The position numbers were made by a program, and so were the translations under genes. The notes beneath the pieces are model-generated. The model was not told where the DNA came from. It did not search any database and worked only from the letters and a program-made list of their open reading frames with translations. Below, piece by piece: positions 26,401 to 36,900 of a stretch of 64,000 nt of DNA; the first letter of the stretch is position 1, and each line of letters opens with the position of its first letter. Origin of the DNA: Arcuatula senhousia. Its lineage: Eukaryota; Mollusca; Bivalvia; Mytilida; Mytilidae. The stretch lies in NCBI GenBank assembly GCA_963971305.1, contig OZ020303.1, forward strand, positions 35,390,106 to 35,454,105, read 5' to 3'.

Positions 26401-29400
26401 ATGCTGACTTACCTGGTTACACTGCCGTGTACTGAGCATGCTCATCATTCAACAAATAACAACACCAATACAAATTTTTCAAGAGGTTCCCGATTCTCCG
26501 ACTGCCATAGTCATGTAAGTAGTTTTTCCATGTTGCTTTTATCCTAAAATTGCACCACTGCAAAAGATAACGTCATTGACAATAGGATTAATTTAAAGTC
26601 TTGTAAATTAATGTATTGTTTTGCACTGTTATTAGTCCGTTTTAACCATTTCAACATACCGCAAGAATATGTAACCCAATTCGTGTTTATAACACATTTA
26701 CTATTTGCGGTAGATTTTTTTTTTATCACAAATAGTCCAGCTTTTTTTCCTTGAGCTTCATCTGGTCGATTACCTTAGTATATCATTTTGGTCTTTATTT
26801 TCGATTGCTTTTGGTGACTAGTGCTTCTCCTTCGATACATTTTGTCTTTGACAATTAAGTTGATTCAAATGATATTATTACTGTTGATCGGTCGTAATTT
26901 GTTGAAATGGCCATATTATAGGTTATCATAAATTGTTTTACTAATGCTCACTCTGGTACCTATATTATGTCATAAAATTTAAAGTAATAAGTGTTTCTTT
27001 ATATCTTATTACCATAATGATCTTTATATTTAGAGACCAACCGGGATTGAGATGAGCAAATGGATTGTTTTTATTTTCACAGTACTAAATATTTTGAAAG
27101 AGATATTTCAAATGGCACAGCAGGTGAGTCTTGTTTGTTGGCTATATTCATTACATTATTTACAAAGACTTGTTTTCTTTTTTTAATCTCTTCATATAAC
27201 TAGAATGGTTAGGGAATCTTAATTTACCATACCTTTACGTTTTTAATTCCATATATATCAGATCTTAGTAAGTCTATTTTGCTTCTTTGCTTTATATTAT
27301 TACATTGTACTTGCACTTGTACCAGCTTGATGATTTTTTTTTGTCACATTAAGACCCATTTGGTTAAAATTTCGAAAAGCTCTTGTCTACTGTTTATATT
27401 TTCAGAGAATAAAATACTTCACAGATTTCAACAACTATATGGAGTGGGTTCTGTATATGACGTCAGCGTTTTTTGTTGGTCCCCAGCTATTTGGATATAG
27501 CAAAGGGTTGCATATTGAAGCTGGTGCCATTGCAATATTTTTGGCATGGTTTAATTGTTTGCTTTTTCTTCAGAGGTAAATACATGCATATGTTACAAAT
27601 ACAAATACCAAAAACGGGTATAAAAACCGTGAATTTGGTTATGCTGTATATGCATATTTCAAGGAGTAAACTCTCATCAACAGCATTAAAATCGAAACAT
27701 TGGAAGGTCAAAAACCAAAAGTATTGAACAAAAAGTACTCAATACCAGCCACATCCAGCTCCGAGGATATCGACCATTTGCAGTATAAGGAAAGAAAAAA
27801 TTCACTTAACAAAAGCATTTGATTATAAAGCCATTGATGCAAAAATCAAAATTTATGATATCAAATGCTAAAATTTACAGGAGCTCTTTGGGATAAAGGA
27901 AACATTTTTTTCCTAAAGAAAATACACAAACTAAGGTTTTAAAGGTGCAAAATAATTCAGGTTTATTTAGACTTTCTATGCTTTATTTTTTCATTTATGA
28001 CAGAACAAAAATAAAATCAGTGATCGCCTTTGAATATCAACTTCTATATACTGATAATCATTTAGCTAAAACCAGTATGTTTTTTCTTATCATTTGATGG
28101 TTATACGGAAGTTAAAGTTTCCTTTAAAATGTTTTTTTTAGATTTGATGTATTTGGCATCTACGTTGTCATGTTTCTGGAGATTTTAAGAACTCTGCTAC
28201 AGGCACTAAGTGTATTTTCACTTCTGATTGTTGCCTTTGGTCTGGCTTTTTATTTGTTACTGAAGGAAGAGGTATATTTTCTTATTTTTATCCGATTATT
28301 CAACCTCTCAACTAGTATTGGATAAATAAAGAATTTCCTCTAGAGAAAATTTTGTGCAAAGTATAGTTGCCGTGCAATTTATGATGAACCTTTTGCAATT
28401 GTTTACCTTAAGACATTTGAGAAAAAGCTCCTTCAACTAAAATTTCGATGATTATAGAATTTCTTACATCTCGGGGAATAAATTTGACATTTAAAATAAT
28501 CAAATTTATTGCCCGTGTTATTGGCAGAAAGAAAATGAAATTGTTAAATTAAACTTTCATCAAGTACATCGTTAAATGCTTTTGGGAATTTTCAATATTC
28601 AATTCATTTCAATAATACTTACCTTTCAAAATAATATAATTACAGTTCAATGAAATGTTTTCTTTTCTTTTTGTAGAAGTAGTTAAAAAAATATTGATAT
28701 AGAACTTTATACTTTCAGAATAACATGGCATACTTTACTCCTGGTCTGTCCTTACTAAGGACTGGTATAATGATGCTAGAGCTGGACTACATGGCATCGT
28801 TTAATGAACCATATAATGACGATGATCAGAACACATTGAGATACAGAACCTCCACTGTTATACTACTGATAGCATTTGTTGTCACGATGCCTATACTCCT
28901 TATGAATCTTCTGGTTAGTTAAAAATTTGATCACAGATTATTCACTAAGTCATTTCAGGAAAATACAACTCTTTAATATACTAAAACTTATCTTTAAAAC
29001 TTGAATATGTACTTTCAATGTTCAATCACCATGATTTGAAGATAACAGATCATTTAACTTAACCAATTGTTTTTTAAAGCAAATAAACATTCCGTTACCT
29101 TTAGCAACACTTAAATCAAAATAAAAGTATTGTCTTCAGGATTATCCGTTTTAATGTTGTTTAGTGTTGTATCATTCAATTTAACAATTTAATGCTAAAT
29201 AAAAAGTTTTATTTTACTTAAAGATTGGTTTGGCAGTTGGTGATATTGAAGCAGTTCAAAAAGATGCTACATTAAAACGTCTTGCAATGCAGGTTTGTAT
29301 GAAAGCATTCTGAAATGTCTTGAAATGCACTTGCAACAATGAAAAACAAGGTTTTTTTTATGCCCCCGCAACTATAGTTTGGGTATATTGTTTAACCCTT

Positions 29401-31625
29401 GTTCGTCCGTCCGTCCCGCAAGTTTTCCGGACTTTTTTCCACATGCTTGCAGATGAGCTAATTTTTTGGTATATGAGTCTATCATGATGAGTTACAGATC
29501 GATTTGCATTGCGTTTTGGTCAATTGATTTTCAAAGAAATTATGACCCTTGGACTATTTTTTTAATGAAAATAACAGTTTTCTGTACTCTTTTTCTGCAA
29601 TTTCGAGTCAAAGTCAATTTCCATACATCGCGGGGGCATCATCTGTAAGACACAAACTACCTATCTTGTTTTATGGTGGCGATGATTAAGTTTTACTTTA
29701 AACATTGTATCTTGGGCAGCGGGTGCATTACCCTTCTATTTTCATTTGATAATTACACTTCAATGCACCAAATTTAAGTTGGGTTTGATGTAAAATTCAC
29801 CATTTGAAGTGTTTAATGACATTTCATCATGATAGATATGGTTATGCTCTTCACTAAATTAAATCGTACAGAAATGACAACTTAGAAATATTCAATGCCT
29901 ACAAATGTACATGTTATGAAAGGCACCAGCAATCAAAGAATGGACGTAAGATGTCCCAGCTATAAACATTTTTGGTTATATACCATTTTTTTACCATTGA
30001 TATTTCATTGTGTTTTCAGCTTGGATTGTAATGTCACTTCGATTGATCATTACCTATGTCATCTCGAGTGTTTACAAGACATCCTTAATTGTATGGTACT
30101 ATGCAAATTTGTATAATTTTTCAGGTTGAGCTCCATACAGATATTGAAAGACGATTACCAAAGCAGCTTCTTGAAAGGGTTGATAAAGTAGATTTAAGGG
30201 TTTACCCAAGATGTCAATCAAGCTTCTTGACAAACGTACGTAAAACGACACATATCAGTTACATCTTTATCATTCAATCTTAAAAAAAAAAGATATTAAG
30301 GTGTCACCCCATAATGACTAATTAGAAATAGTTAATGGCTAAAGATGTACATTAGTGGGGAAAGGCATCAGCAATCAAAGAAAAAATATAACTATGAAAG
30401 ATATTTAAAAAATAAATATTTGATAATATATCATTAAATATGATCATGAAGAAGTTAGTGATAGTTTAACCTATTAAGCCGCTAATGTTCATTGCAATAA
30501 TCGGTAAAAGTTTCTTTAGTTTTATAACAAAAAAAACCGAAAGTTTGAAAATATATCAGTAAATCAATATCAAAGTCTTTATTCATTTCTGGACATTATT
30601 TCTTAAATTTGATTTTAAAAGTTTTTTTTTTATAAATGCCACTTGTCAAATATGTAAACACCTATGAAGTTTAATAAAATATTTTTTGCTTTTTAATCGT
30701 CTACATATCATGACTAGTTTGGTTTATTATAATTCTTTAGATATGGTCGAAAATGACTTGGCAGAATGCAGGTGATGATCCTTCCAAAGGTTTAAATGAA
30801 CATTCAGAACTTTCTATGGAACTGATGAAACAAAAGGCAAAGTAAGCACTATACTCCTTCATCATTACATATTCTCATCACAACATTCAACATGTGCAGA
30901 TATTGAAATATGTCCATTGCATAGACCCGTATATTCTAATATACAGGTCTATGTCCATACTGATGAAAACACAATTCCCATAAAATTCCAGGCCAACAAT
31001 ACAATTGAAAGGCAAATTAAGCTCAAATGAGAAATCAAAATTTCAAAGACCGAGAGAAACTGGCGTTTATTATATTATTGCTACTGACCAATCAAAAGCT
31101 AGCTGATGGTCGTGTTGCCTCATCACATATCAATTCACGTATTAATACACGCTCGCAATATAGTTCCTTTTCCAATATCCAATTACTTCTCTACTTTTAT
31201 ACTAATCATAAACAATCAGTAAAATTTGTAGATTATCCCAGCTTCCAGTACTTTCAGTACTTTGATCTTTAAAAGGATCGGGGAGATTTATCAGTTATGC
31301 TTATTTTTACCTAATAGCTCGCAAACAACTAGATATTCCTAATTTTTGTCGCAATGTATATTTTACCAGAATCAAACAGCTTTCAACCTTTGTTGAGAAG
31401 AATAATGAATTACTGAGGTTGATAGTACAGAAGATGGAGATAATTACCGAGGGCGACCAGCTGGACGAGGGTGATGCCATGACGAGAGAAGAAATGATAT
31501 GCCAGTCGAATGCTTCCAAGAAGTGGCAGTCTGACAATCTGAAGAAAAACATGCAACAAAGAAAGGTGGTAACCCAGTGGAAACACATCTCCATGGACAA
31601 ACAGGATAACAATCTGGATTGCTAA
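2295..31625 (+). CDS. TRPA1: TRPA1-type transient receptor potential cation channel, 26 exons, complete
   Basis: Exons: 2295-2480, 9358-9514, 10081-10256, 10961-11068, 12050-12158, 12584-12681, 13011-13058, 13368-13556, 14591-14791, 14995-15158, 15557-15721, 17740-17854, 18799-18965, 19262-19343, 19595-19672, 21314-21409, 21861-21931, 26340-26514, 27034-27123, 27406-27575, 28142-28271, 28719-28913, 29224-29292, 30125-30235, 30741-30841, 31370-31625. All phases agree, giving 1168 residues, close to the family's usual ~1100-1200. Introns are GT-AG except intron 8 (GC-AG). Order: about 16-17 ankyrin repeats (63-627), pre-S1 linker (628-742), S1-S6 (743-990), TRP-like helix (991-1013), C-terminal coiled coil (about 1075-1112). 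The family forms tetrameric plasma-membrane Ca2+-permeable channels that detect irritants and, in many invertebrates, temperature. The start is the first ATG in a basic N-terminus, with A at -3. The gene is intact. Which bivalve TRPA1 paralogue it is cannot be told here. Confidence 0.93.
2990..3260 (+). repeat. Dispersed repeat B (CCATTGTGG to GCGTACAC)
   Basis: Carries the ordered words CAATGAAAGACGGC, GACCTCTGGTCA, CCATTGTGGATGTTTTAA and CGCGTACACGTATTCCAC. The same series appears at 16975-17130, 20310-20400, 23000-23165 (minus), 37520-37625 and 54976-55125. No coding capacity was found. Confidence 0.7.
3557..3690 (+). repeat. HINE-like terminal fragment with GTCT microsatellite
   Basis: Begins TGCCCCCAC, has a short CCCCA/TGGGG hairpin, and after about 30 bases a (GTCT)n tract. 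This is the same layout as several other elements here, seen in reverse. Confidence 0.45.
4290..4500 (+). repeat. Imperfect CCTGCCTTTTTATTT repeats
   Basis: At least four imperfect copies of a word close to CCTGCCTTTTTATTTC lie in tandem. The unit is short and degenerate, with no sign of mobility. Confidence 0.5.
5829..7385 (+). mobile_element. HINE-like family D element in TRPA1 intron 1
   Basis: Starts with ACAAGAGGCTC and GAATCGCTCACCTGG and ends with ACGACGGACGCCAAGTGATGG, the same two ends as the element at 44447-45972, so it is nearly full length. Three internal copies of GCAAGYAACAGCTTT show a tandem core. The terminal hairpin is lost. A GTCC microsatellite lies at about 6090-6110. 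Confidence 0.65.
7383..7460 (+). repeat. Two-copy tandem repeat
   Basis: A unit of about 35 bases containing CCTCAGGGAAAAAGGG and AAAAATCT occurs twice in a row just beyond the truncated end of the family D element. Confidence 0.6.
9042..9190 (+). repeat. Short palindromic MITE-like repeat in intron 1
   Basis: Holds GGCCCCAGTTTCATAAAAC at the left and a near-perfect palindrome of AACACTTTAACA with TGTTAAAGTGTT at about 9149-9172. It is likely a small foldback element, although the ends are unclear. Confidence 0.35.
9358..18965 (+). CDS. TRPA1: TRPA1 exons 2-13: ankyrin repeat domain
   Basis: Twelve exons code for residues 63-627. They carry successive ankyrin signatures such as GNTALHLA, GDTPLHLA, GATPLHY, NNTALHSA, KSTPLHFA, KMTPLHRA, GCTPLHYA, KQSPLHFA, GLTVLHHA, DNTPLHMA and GNTSLHIA. 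One repeat between residues 395 and 440 is irregular and lacks the TPLH motif, and the last repeat is degenerate. In TRPA1 this domain forms a cytoplasmic arc and convex stem under the pore. Exon phases are mixed, so exon borders do not follow repeat borders. Confidence 0.93.
11146..11708 (+). mobile_element. TTAA-flanked inverted-repeat element in intron 4
   Basis: TTAA at 11146-11149 and 11704-11707 bracket inverted ends. The left end runs GGGGGCTCGAGGGTC then TAAATTT; the right end is its reverse complement with two mismatches. A TTAA duplication is the hallmark of piggyBac-type transposition, but no transposase is encoded. Inside, GGGGTCACCGT occurs twice, about 198 bases apart. Confidence 0.72.
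13606..14187 (+). mobile_element. Foldback element in intron 8
   Basis: The outer arms AAGGACAAGATATGATAAG (13606) and its near complement at about 14168-14187 invert each other, and the match continues through GGCCCCCTAATTT against TTGGGGGGCAAAATT. A second hairpin lies at 13837-13961, where a 22-base arm ending GAGCCACA recurs in reverse. There is no open frame of note and no clear target duplication. Confidence 0.75.
14415..14480 (+). repeat. Fragment of HINE-like family D
   Basis: The words TCTATTTTTAGCCATGGCGG and CCATGTTTTTTGACGAATC match the core of the elements at 44-51 kb. Confidence 0.6.
15757..15975 (+). mobile_element. 219-bp MITE with TA target duplication in intron 11
   Basis: The 12-base ends GCCGGGATAATC and GATTATCCCGGC are perfect inverted repeats, flanked by TA at 15755-15756 and 15976-15977. 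This fits a Tc1/mariner-type MITE. It abuts the reverse transcriptase relic that starts at 15980. A second, truncated copy lies in intron 25. Confidence 0.82.
15980..16640 (+). pseudogene. Penelope-like reverse transcriptase relic, C-terminal part
   Basis: An uninterrupted frame from 15980 to the stop at 16471 reads KVYDKRDDFTFP, APSYGVYISQLVRYAR and a basic helical tail. This matches the region just C-terminal to the YxDD core in the relic at 43.2-43.9 kb. The core itself is missing, cut off by the MITE and exon 11. Downstream DNA to about 16640 looks like its 3' part. It is a passenger in a TRPA1 intron. Confidence 0.6.
16640..17165 (+). repeat. Composite repeat containing repeat B
   Basis: The run GTTGGGCCCAAAAAACTAG, AACCCCGCCACAT, CCTGTCCTAAGCCAGGAAT and then the repeat B words is found again, in reverse order and orientation, at 22990-23345. 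Confidence 0.7.
17366..17562 (-). mobile_element. SINE-like family 2, 3' end with (TCAC)n tail
   Basis: Read on the minus strand it runs from AAAATTTACTGTTCC through TTTCATGTTCAT to GGGCGTAAAACACCAAC and a (TCAC)n tail. The plus copies at 46086-46460 (body) and 51108-51200 (tail) match. Confidence 0.6.
18145..18435 (+). mobile_element. HINE-like element in intron 12
   Basis: The ends ATACCCCGCCAC (18145) and GTGGCGGGGTAT (18424-18435) are inverted. A (GGAC)n tract at about 18334-18379 lies 25 bases inside a terminal hairpin (CCTGCCAC, TTCG loop, TGTGGCGGG). This layout is that of pearl/HINE elements. Confidence 0.65.
19262..21931 (+). CDS. TRPA1: TRPA1 exons 14-17: pre-S1 linker with reactive-cysteine region
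   Basis: Codes for residues 628 to about 737. The linker holds the motifs GVGCP, PDVC and LDNC in exons 14-15 and FLQCPLSF in exon 16. Aligned by eye with vertebrate TRPA1, Cys641, Cys661 and Cys691 fall on the three cysteines known to be modified by electrophiles (human 621, 641 and 665). The 20-residue spacing between the first two is conserved. Cys654 is shifted by one residue from the human 633 position. HPVCKAYL in exon 17 is also a family signature just before S1. Confidence 0.88.
19720..20763 (+). mobile_element. 1.05 kb inverted-repeat element in intron 15
   Basis: The ends TATACACCTCGCC, AAGTTAAGCAACACC and GGTGTTGCTTAA, AGCGAGGAGTATA are inverted over about 30 bases with few mismatches. 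This resembles Tc1/mariner ends. No transposase frame remains; a repeat B fragment lies inside at 20310-20400. Confidence 0.68.
22990..23345 (-). repeat. Composite repeat containing repeat B, minus copy
   Basis: Reverse complement of the arrangement at 16640-17165, ending with GTTAAACTAG and GGGCCCAACCTTCCCCC. It is nested in the 3.6 kb element of intron 17. Confidence 0.7.
23758..24370 (+). mobile_element. SINE-like copy nested in intron 17
   Basis: Shares GGCGAATAGG, GCGCTAAGCTTGTCGGTAAA, GGTTGAATGGGGCAGCCCTG and AATGCGGAAA with the copies at 40.2, 42.3 and 52.6 kb. Its 3' half resembles family 2 (TTCAAAATTTAC). Open frames over it are chance. Confidence 0.65.
24627..24821 (+). mobile_element. 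TTAA-flanked MITE made of ATATCCC words
   Basis: TTAA at 24627-24630 and 24818-24821 bracket the inverted ends GGGGTTCCAATAT and ATATTCCAAAACACCC (imperfect). The interior repeats ATATCCCATAT-like words about ten times. No coding. Confidence 0.6.
26340..28913 (+). CDS. TRPA1: TRPA1 exons 18-22: transmembrane segments S1-S6 and pore
   Basis: S1 is at about 743-765, S2 at 804-822, S3 at 832-850, S4 at 864-881, S5 at 900-922 and S6 at 970-994. The S1-S2 loop is Asn-rich with possible N-glycosylation sites and is low in complexity. The S4-S5 linker (FLEILRTLL) and S5 (FGLAFYLLL) match the family. Exon 22 carries the pore helix, the filter MMLELDY and S6 ending in PILLMNLL. Most family members have a Gly between the Leu and the Glu or Asp of the filter; none is present here. 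Confidence 0.92.
29224..31625 (+). CDS. TRPA1: TRPA1 exons 23-26: TRP-like helix and C-terminal coiled coil
   Basis: Exon 23 completes S6 and the allosteric helix (IGLAVGDI, then LKRLAMQ). Exon 24 continues VELHTDIERRLP, a strong family signature. Exons 25-26 hold the heptad-rich segment around residues 1075-1112 (FVEKNNELLRLIVQKMEII), which in TRPA1 forms the central tetrameric coiled coil. The protein ends in a basic and acidic tail with stop TAA at 31623-31625. Confidence 0.92.
29360..29639 (+). mobile_element. HINE-like element in intron 23
   Basis: The ends ATGCCCCCGC and GCGGGGGCAT are inverted. A short hairpin around AACTATAGTT lies at the left end, followed by a (GTCC)n tract at about 29400-29417. 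The open frame across it is not a gene. Confidence 0.6.
29875..30385 (+). repeat. Related 70-base segments in introns 23 and 24
   Basis: About 29875-29941 and 30315-30382 share ATGAC, TTAGAAATA, GATGTACAT or its variant, and GCATCAGCAATCAAAGAA or its near match. They lie on either side of exon 24. Confidence 0.5.
30919..30952. repeat. 34-base palindrome in intron 25
   Basis: CATAGACCCGTATATT and AATATACAGGTCTATG pair with one mismatch around a two-base centre. The role is unknown. Confidence 0.6.
31080..31245 (+). mobile_element. Truncated copy of the intron 11 MITE, in intron 25
   Basis: GACCAATCAAAAGCTAGCTG, TGGTCGTGTTGCCTCATCAC and the end GATTATCCCAGCT match 15820-15976. The left end is missing and the terminal repeat has a change. 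Confidence 0.75.
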
Positions 31626-32173
31626 AGTGAATTTGTGTTACAATGAGTACATATCAAGACTGTAACATACGCTTTAAAGTTTCAAAAAAGGTAATCAGTC
31701 TCTGGGATGGTTGACACAGGGAAAATACTTATTAAACATATCTTACACAGAAACTTTCTCTGATTTATTAAGATATTAAGTTTTTTAAAGATAGTAAGAC
31801 TTAAATTTGTTTATATTTGGAACTGGTAAAGTAAGAAGGGTAGTTAACAAATCTTAATAAGTCTTGAATGACTGCAATGTATGATAATATAAACTACTCC
31901 TTTTGGATATTGTTAGTTACCATGGTAATGTTGTTTTGATTGTTAGCTCTAACAGAAGTTTATCTTCCAGAGTATATATATTGTTAATCTTTAATATGTG
32001 CTGGTTGTTGTTGGTTGTCAAACCGTACCTAAAGTTCTAGGTAGTGTTACCTTACAAGTTTTCATATTATTCTAAAGTAGTACAATGCATGGTGGTCTAT
32101 AACAGTTTAAGAATGTTAACTATTTAAAAATTATGTTAAAAATTATGTAAGAATTTTTGTTTTCAATCTTTGA

Positions 32174-32333
32174 AATAAAAGAGGATAAAATGGATTAAGA
32201 AATAACTGCCACATTAATTTCTAATTATTTTTCCCGCACTTTTTCCAATGGTGATAACTTGAAATAAAAGATGTAAAGTTTTGGGTCCACAAATGTTCTT
32301 ATCAAAATCAATAATGACCATATTTTTAATAAA
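32174..32333 (+). terminator. Candidate polyadenylation signals of the TRPA1 gene
   Basis: AATAAA occurs at 32174-32179, 32263-32268 and 32328-32333, about 550-700 bases after the stop. The interval 31626-32340 is therefore best read as 3' UTR. No terminator function is proven. Confidence 0.45.
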
Positions 32334-32339
32334 GATTTT

Positions 32340-33634
32340 TAAACTTTACGTTTGACAAATAAGTAAATCCTTTTACTTCATAAGTTTATATTATAGGGGA
32401 CAATTTTGAGTTGATTTGTATAGTGATTTTACTGGTTTTGGGCACAGCCATATGAATGTGTTTGTTGGTCTTATTTTGCAGGCGTTGTGTGATAATGCAT
32501 AATTTTATTACCTTCTTTTCGCTTAAACTATGGTTTTACATATTTAAACTCAGTTGCTGTTCAAATTCAGTTATACATTTTGGTTACATCTATGTCTTTT
32601 ACAGTTTTTTGTGGCTAAGGTATTTTTTTTATAAAACAAATTGTTGAAAATTGTCCGTCCATTGTTCACTCTAACTGGTCGTCTGTCAGATATTTTTTAA
32701 AAGCAATAATTTAAACCATTTTGTATTTTCAATTAAAGAAGTTGATTTCATTTCTGAAATTCTACGCTGCTCTCAATAGTCATAACTCGGCAGATTTGCA
32801 ATGCACAGTACCGGAAACTGCCGATGTTTCCCGATTGAAGCTGAGCTTTCATTTCAAGTCAATGTTTACATTTCTAAAGTATATCTTCAACAAGACCGTT
32901 ATAATAAAAGGCAAACTCAATATAAGATATATTGCATGCTTTTTCCAATGGTTATTCAGATTGATGAAAAAAATATTAATCAAACAGATTAATTTTATAA
33001 TGCAATTAGCCTGAAGGTATGTAAAAGCATAATTTTATCCCAAAATTTAAAACTATGGAATAGAAATGAGAATGGAAAAAGAGATAATTCACAATACAGG
33101 TATAATTTTGCTTAATTTTGTCATTCACTATAATGATTTACTTAAATGGGGGTTTGGCAAAATGTGCAATTTGTTGGCAGTTTTGATAGAAAAAAGTGTG
33201 TTTCATACTTAGTACCACAAATATATAATACTGAATTGTTTCTTTTTTGTAAATGAACTTTTAGTCACTTTGGTAATAAACAAATGTAATGAATTACACA
33301 AAGCAAAATTATGCTGCCACAATCTTGAAGTAGTTTTTTCTTATTTTTAGATCCATTCAATACTTTCAGACTTTGGGGTCCAAATCATGCTTTCATCATA
33401 CTTTGCCTTATTTGTCTTCATTAAGAATAAAGCTTCCTTTAAGATTGTTGCTTTCAGTTCAGTACCAACAAGCTGTCCATGTTTGTATTTTAAACAATAT
33501 ATTAATTTGCCAAAAATTGTTTTCATCGTTGTGATTATGTGTTTTATTGTTAATAATTTTATTTGTTGTAATAAAATCAAAGAAAATTGTAGCATATCTT
33601 GTTCTTTTAAAAACCACGATAATTAAATAAAATA
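32340..33634. other. Intergenic spacer between convergent genes
   Basis: AT-rich sequence between the likely ends of the two convergent genes. Short open frames here show no recognisable domain, and I see no repeat or RNA gene. Confidence 0.5.
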
Positions 33635-33640
33635 TTTATT
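33635..33640 (-). terminator. Candidate polyadenylation signal of the FAM167-like gene
   Basis: TTTATT on the plus strand reads AATAAA on the minus strand, about 300 bases beyond the minus-strand stop at 33945. Confidence 0.4.
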
Positions 33641-33944
33641 GATCAAAAGTCTAAAAAATTATATATTAACAATAACAAATGAAAAAAGAACCATTCTACT
33701 GCGTTATTCAATGGCGGGTTTCATCAGTGTAAGCCAAACGCAGTGTTAATTGTAATGAATGAAAGTGGATCTTGGGATACACGTGTTTTATTCTAGTTTT
33801 AGACTTGAGGGACGGCTCATGAGGTAAAAAACTAAATGTAAATTAAGTAACTTAATTTACATAACCTATGAAAATATGAAGAGACATTGGTTATTTTTCT
33901 CTGCAAAGCATTTCGTAGGTTTGGGTGGATTGTTTTGCTGAAAT

Positions 33945-36900
33945 TCAAATATATTCATTGCTCTTCCACTTAATATGCGTGATTTGTGATCGCCTAGGTG
34001 TTAACAACGAAGAAGTCCGAGCACGAAATTCCGTTCCGTCTATCTCTAGATATCCATTTAACCCATTCCTAGGTGGAGGAGAGTTCCGATAAGTTTCATC
34101 CAATGAATACGTGCTGCTGTTCAAACTGCTAATGTCCGAGTTGGAACTTTGGAATTCGTACAAACATCGTAATTGAACGATTGTTGATCGCAAGTCTATA
34201 AACTGTTTCATCAGTGATCGATCTTGTTCTTTCATCTGAAGCTGAAAGTATAAAAATCAAAATTGCAAAAAGTACAAGGTTGAACATTTTGCAACGCTTT
34301 ACATTTCGTCCATTCAAGACTCATCAGCACTAGCCAAAAGGTTAAAAATGTCAAACACTTATTATATATGAAAAGCACAGAACAATAGCCTTACTAATAA
34401 GTTGATATCGTGAGACTGGACGACAGGAATTTACCATCCACAATATGTAATATCTTGATAAAAGGCAAAATTGTTTGAACTGTACCGAAAGTGATGGTTC
34501 TTTCTGGATTGAAACTAGCGACAAATTCAGTTTAAACCTGTTTTGATTTTTAAAACATTTAACAGTGGAATAAAGTCTCCAAAATTAATGTTTTTATCCA
34601 AAACAAGATGCACTCCCTACAGTCATATAGAGACAAGACTTCAAGAAGCATGTTTCAGTCTTATTTGCTAGGTTGTGTTTCTTTGATAAAAATGTTAAGT
34701 TGATTTAAAGAAAGTAATTGACATTTTTTACCTAGTTTTATGTGAAGATCTTAAACTCTGTACGTTTTTTAAGTTTGTATAAAGAAAGGTTTTACGCGAA
34801 TTTTAAGAATGTTATATACATTTGCTTTATCGTGACATTGTTACAATTTTAAACAATATGATACTTTATCTTAATGGCTTATCGTAATGACTTGCAGTTA
34901 AGGTTACTCTTTTAAAATATTTGATGTTGAAATTTTGACTAATTTGTTTACAAACTACCCCGGCAAACTTCTAAATCCTATGGCTATTGATATGTTTATT
35001 TTTCATTTAAGATTTATATTTGCAGATATCGCGTTTAAACTCCAAATTCCACTGTATCATATATCGTCATTTTCATTTCATACTCATGCAAATAAATTCA
35101 AAAGTCAAGCTGACAATTTTGACCAAACAATATAATTTTGAAATTTGATGCTTTATATTTTAAAAGATATCTATTCGTGTAGTCAGAATTGTAAAAATTT
35201 GACCTTTCATTTAGTTTTCCCAGTGGCTTTTAACAATAGAAAAGACTGTGTGTATGTTACCAAACAAAGAACACATTGCGAAATTACCGAAAACAGATTA
35301 AAGCAACAACAACAAAACAAATTGCAAGGACTGCATCTTTACGACCATATTCTATATAATTCTAATGAAAAATTAATGCTGCATTAATTCAAGAACAAAA
35401 AGGAATCCGGTTGCAAGACGACAAATGCTGTATAGATTATACATGTATTATTTTGAATCATAATATGTGAATAATGTTTATTGCACCCTTGTGATAATAC
35501 GTGCAAACTTGTCTAATAAAAAGGCTGCATAAAAACGTCGTTGTCAAAATGTATATCATAAATCTTTAGTGCAAACCCGTACGATGACAATATTTCGTGC
35601 ATAATCCAACCATTAAGAGCAGTTCAATAATCAAATGTATTGTGAAATAGGTAACTAAGGTTGGTACTTTGTTGTGTAAAAAATAAGTACAAAACGTTTG
35701 TATTTTATAGTTTATTGTCAAGATTTATCACATCGGGATGAAAAAAAAGGAAGAAAGTCATTCAAAAAAGTAACTAGTTGTAATATTACTAAGAAACAAC
35801 GACGTGTTTGTTGTGTAAATTTGATGGCATGCTCTGAACATGCACTCCCTTTTTTCAACAGTTGGGTTACATGTAGTTGGTAGTCCGATAATATGATTGA
35901 TTGGTTCTGCTGTACGGAGTGTCTCACAAACGCCTTGTGTTTAATGCTGTACTACACGATTCACATTCATACCGAGGTCGCAATGGAAGCGGCTCCATAA
36001 AATCTGCTTGAACACATAGCATTTCATTCCAAAGCAATGATTTGTCAATATTTGAATAGTTCGGTGTCGCCTTAGAACTGTTATGCTGGACAGTGGTACT
36101 TTACCATCATAGCACAGCGAACATAGTACTTCCAGTAGAATTCTATCGAAAAGTGTTTGTTCTCCGTTAATTTTTTCACATTTTTATTTTTTAATCGTTA
36201 CACATACACGATGTACCCTTAAGCTGTGATAAGTAATTGACAAATATATTTAGAGCGGAATAATTTGATAAAAACAATTTGTGGCGATTGTTTTTGTTTG
36301 TTGACAGACTATTGTAAAGAATGTATACAATTATCTTTTACGAAAATCTTTTACAATCCTTTAAATATATCCCAGTGCCATTTAACTCCTAGGACCAAAA
36401 GTTTATCTTTCATTCAATACAATATAGATTTGTTCAAAGTTTAAGTTCGAAAGGTCACTTTTGAAAGTTTCATTAAATTTTGTTTAGTTGATTTATTCCT
36501 GTAATTATAGTTACCTATGTTATATACTTTTGAAGGTCATGAAAGTAAAGCATTGTCCATATTTTATTTAACCCATTTTATCCGCCTTTTTATAGTATAT
36601 TACTAAAAGTAAATAAAGTGATTTTATAGTTTTCGACAATAAATTTTTAATACAGATGACCGTCGGCTTTCCTTCAACTAACTCTCTTTTTTAGTCGTAG
36701 TCAAAATTTATATTGTGTCACTTCATCATCACTTCATGGTCATTTTATCACCCATTTTGACCGTGGCCGTGCTGCTTGCAACTGTCTTTCAACCGCAATT
36801 TTGAAATATTGATGGGAATTTCATTAAATCGGGGAGGAATTGTTCTTAAGAAAAACAGTAGGGGCAGTTGGTTCATGATTAAGGATGTAGTCTCAATAAC

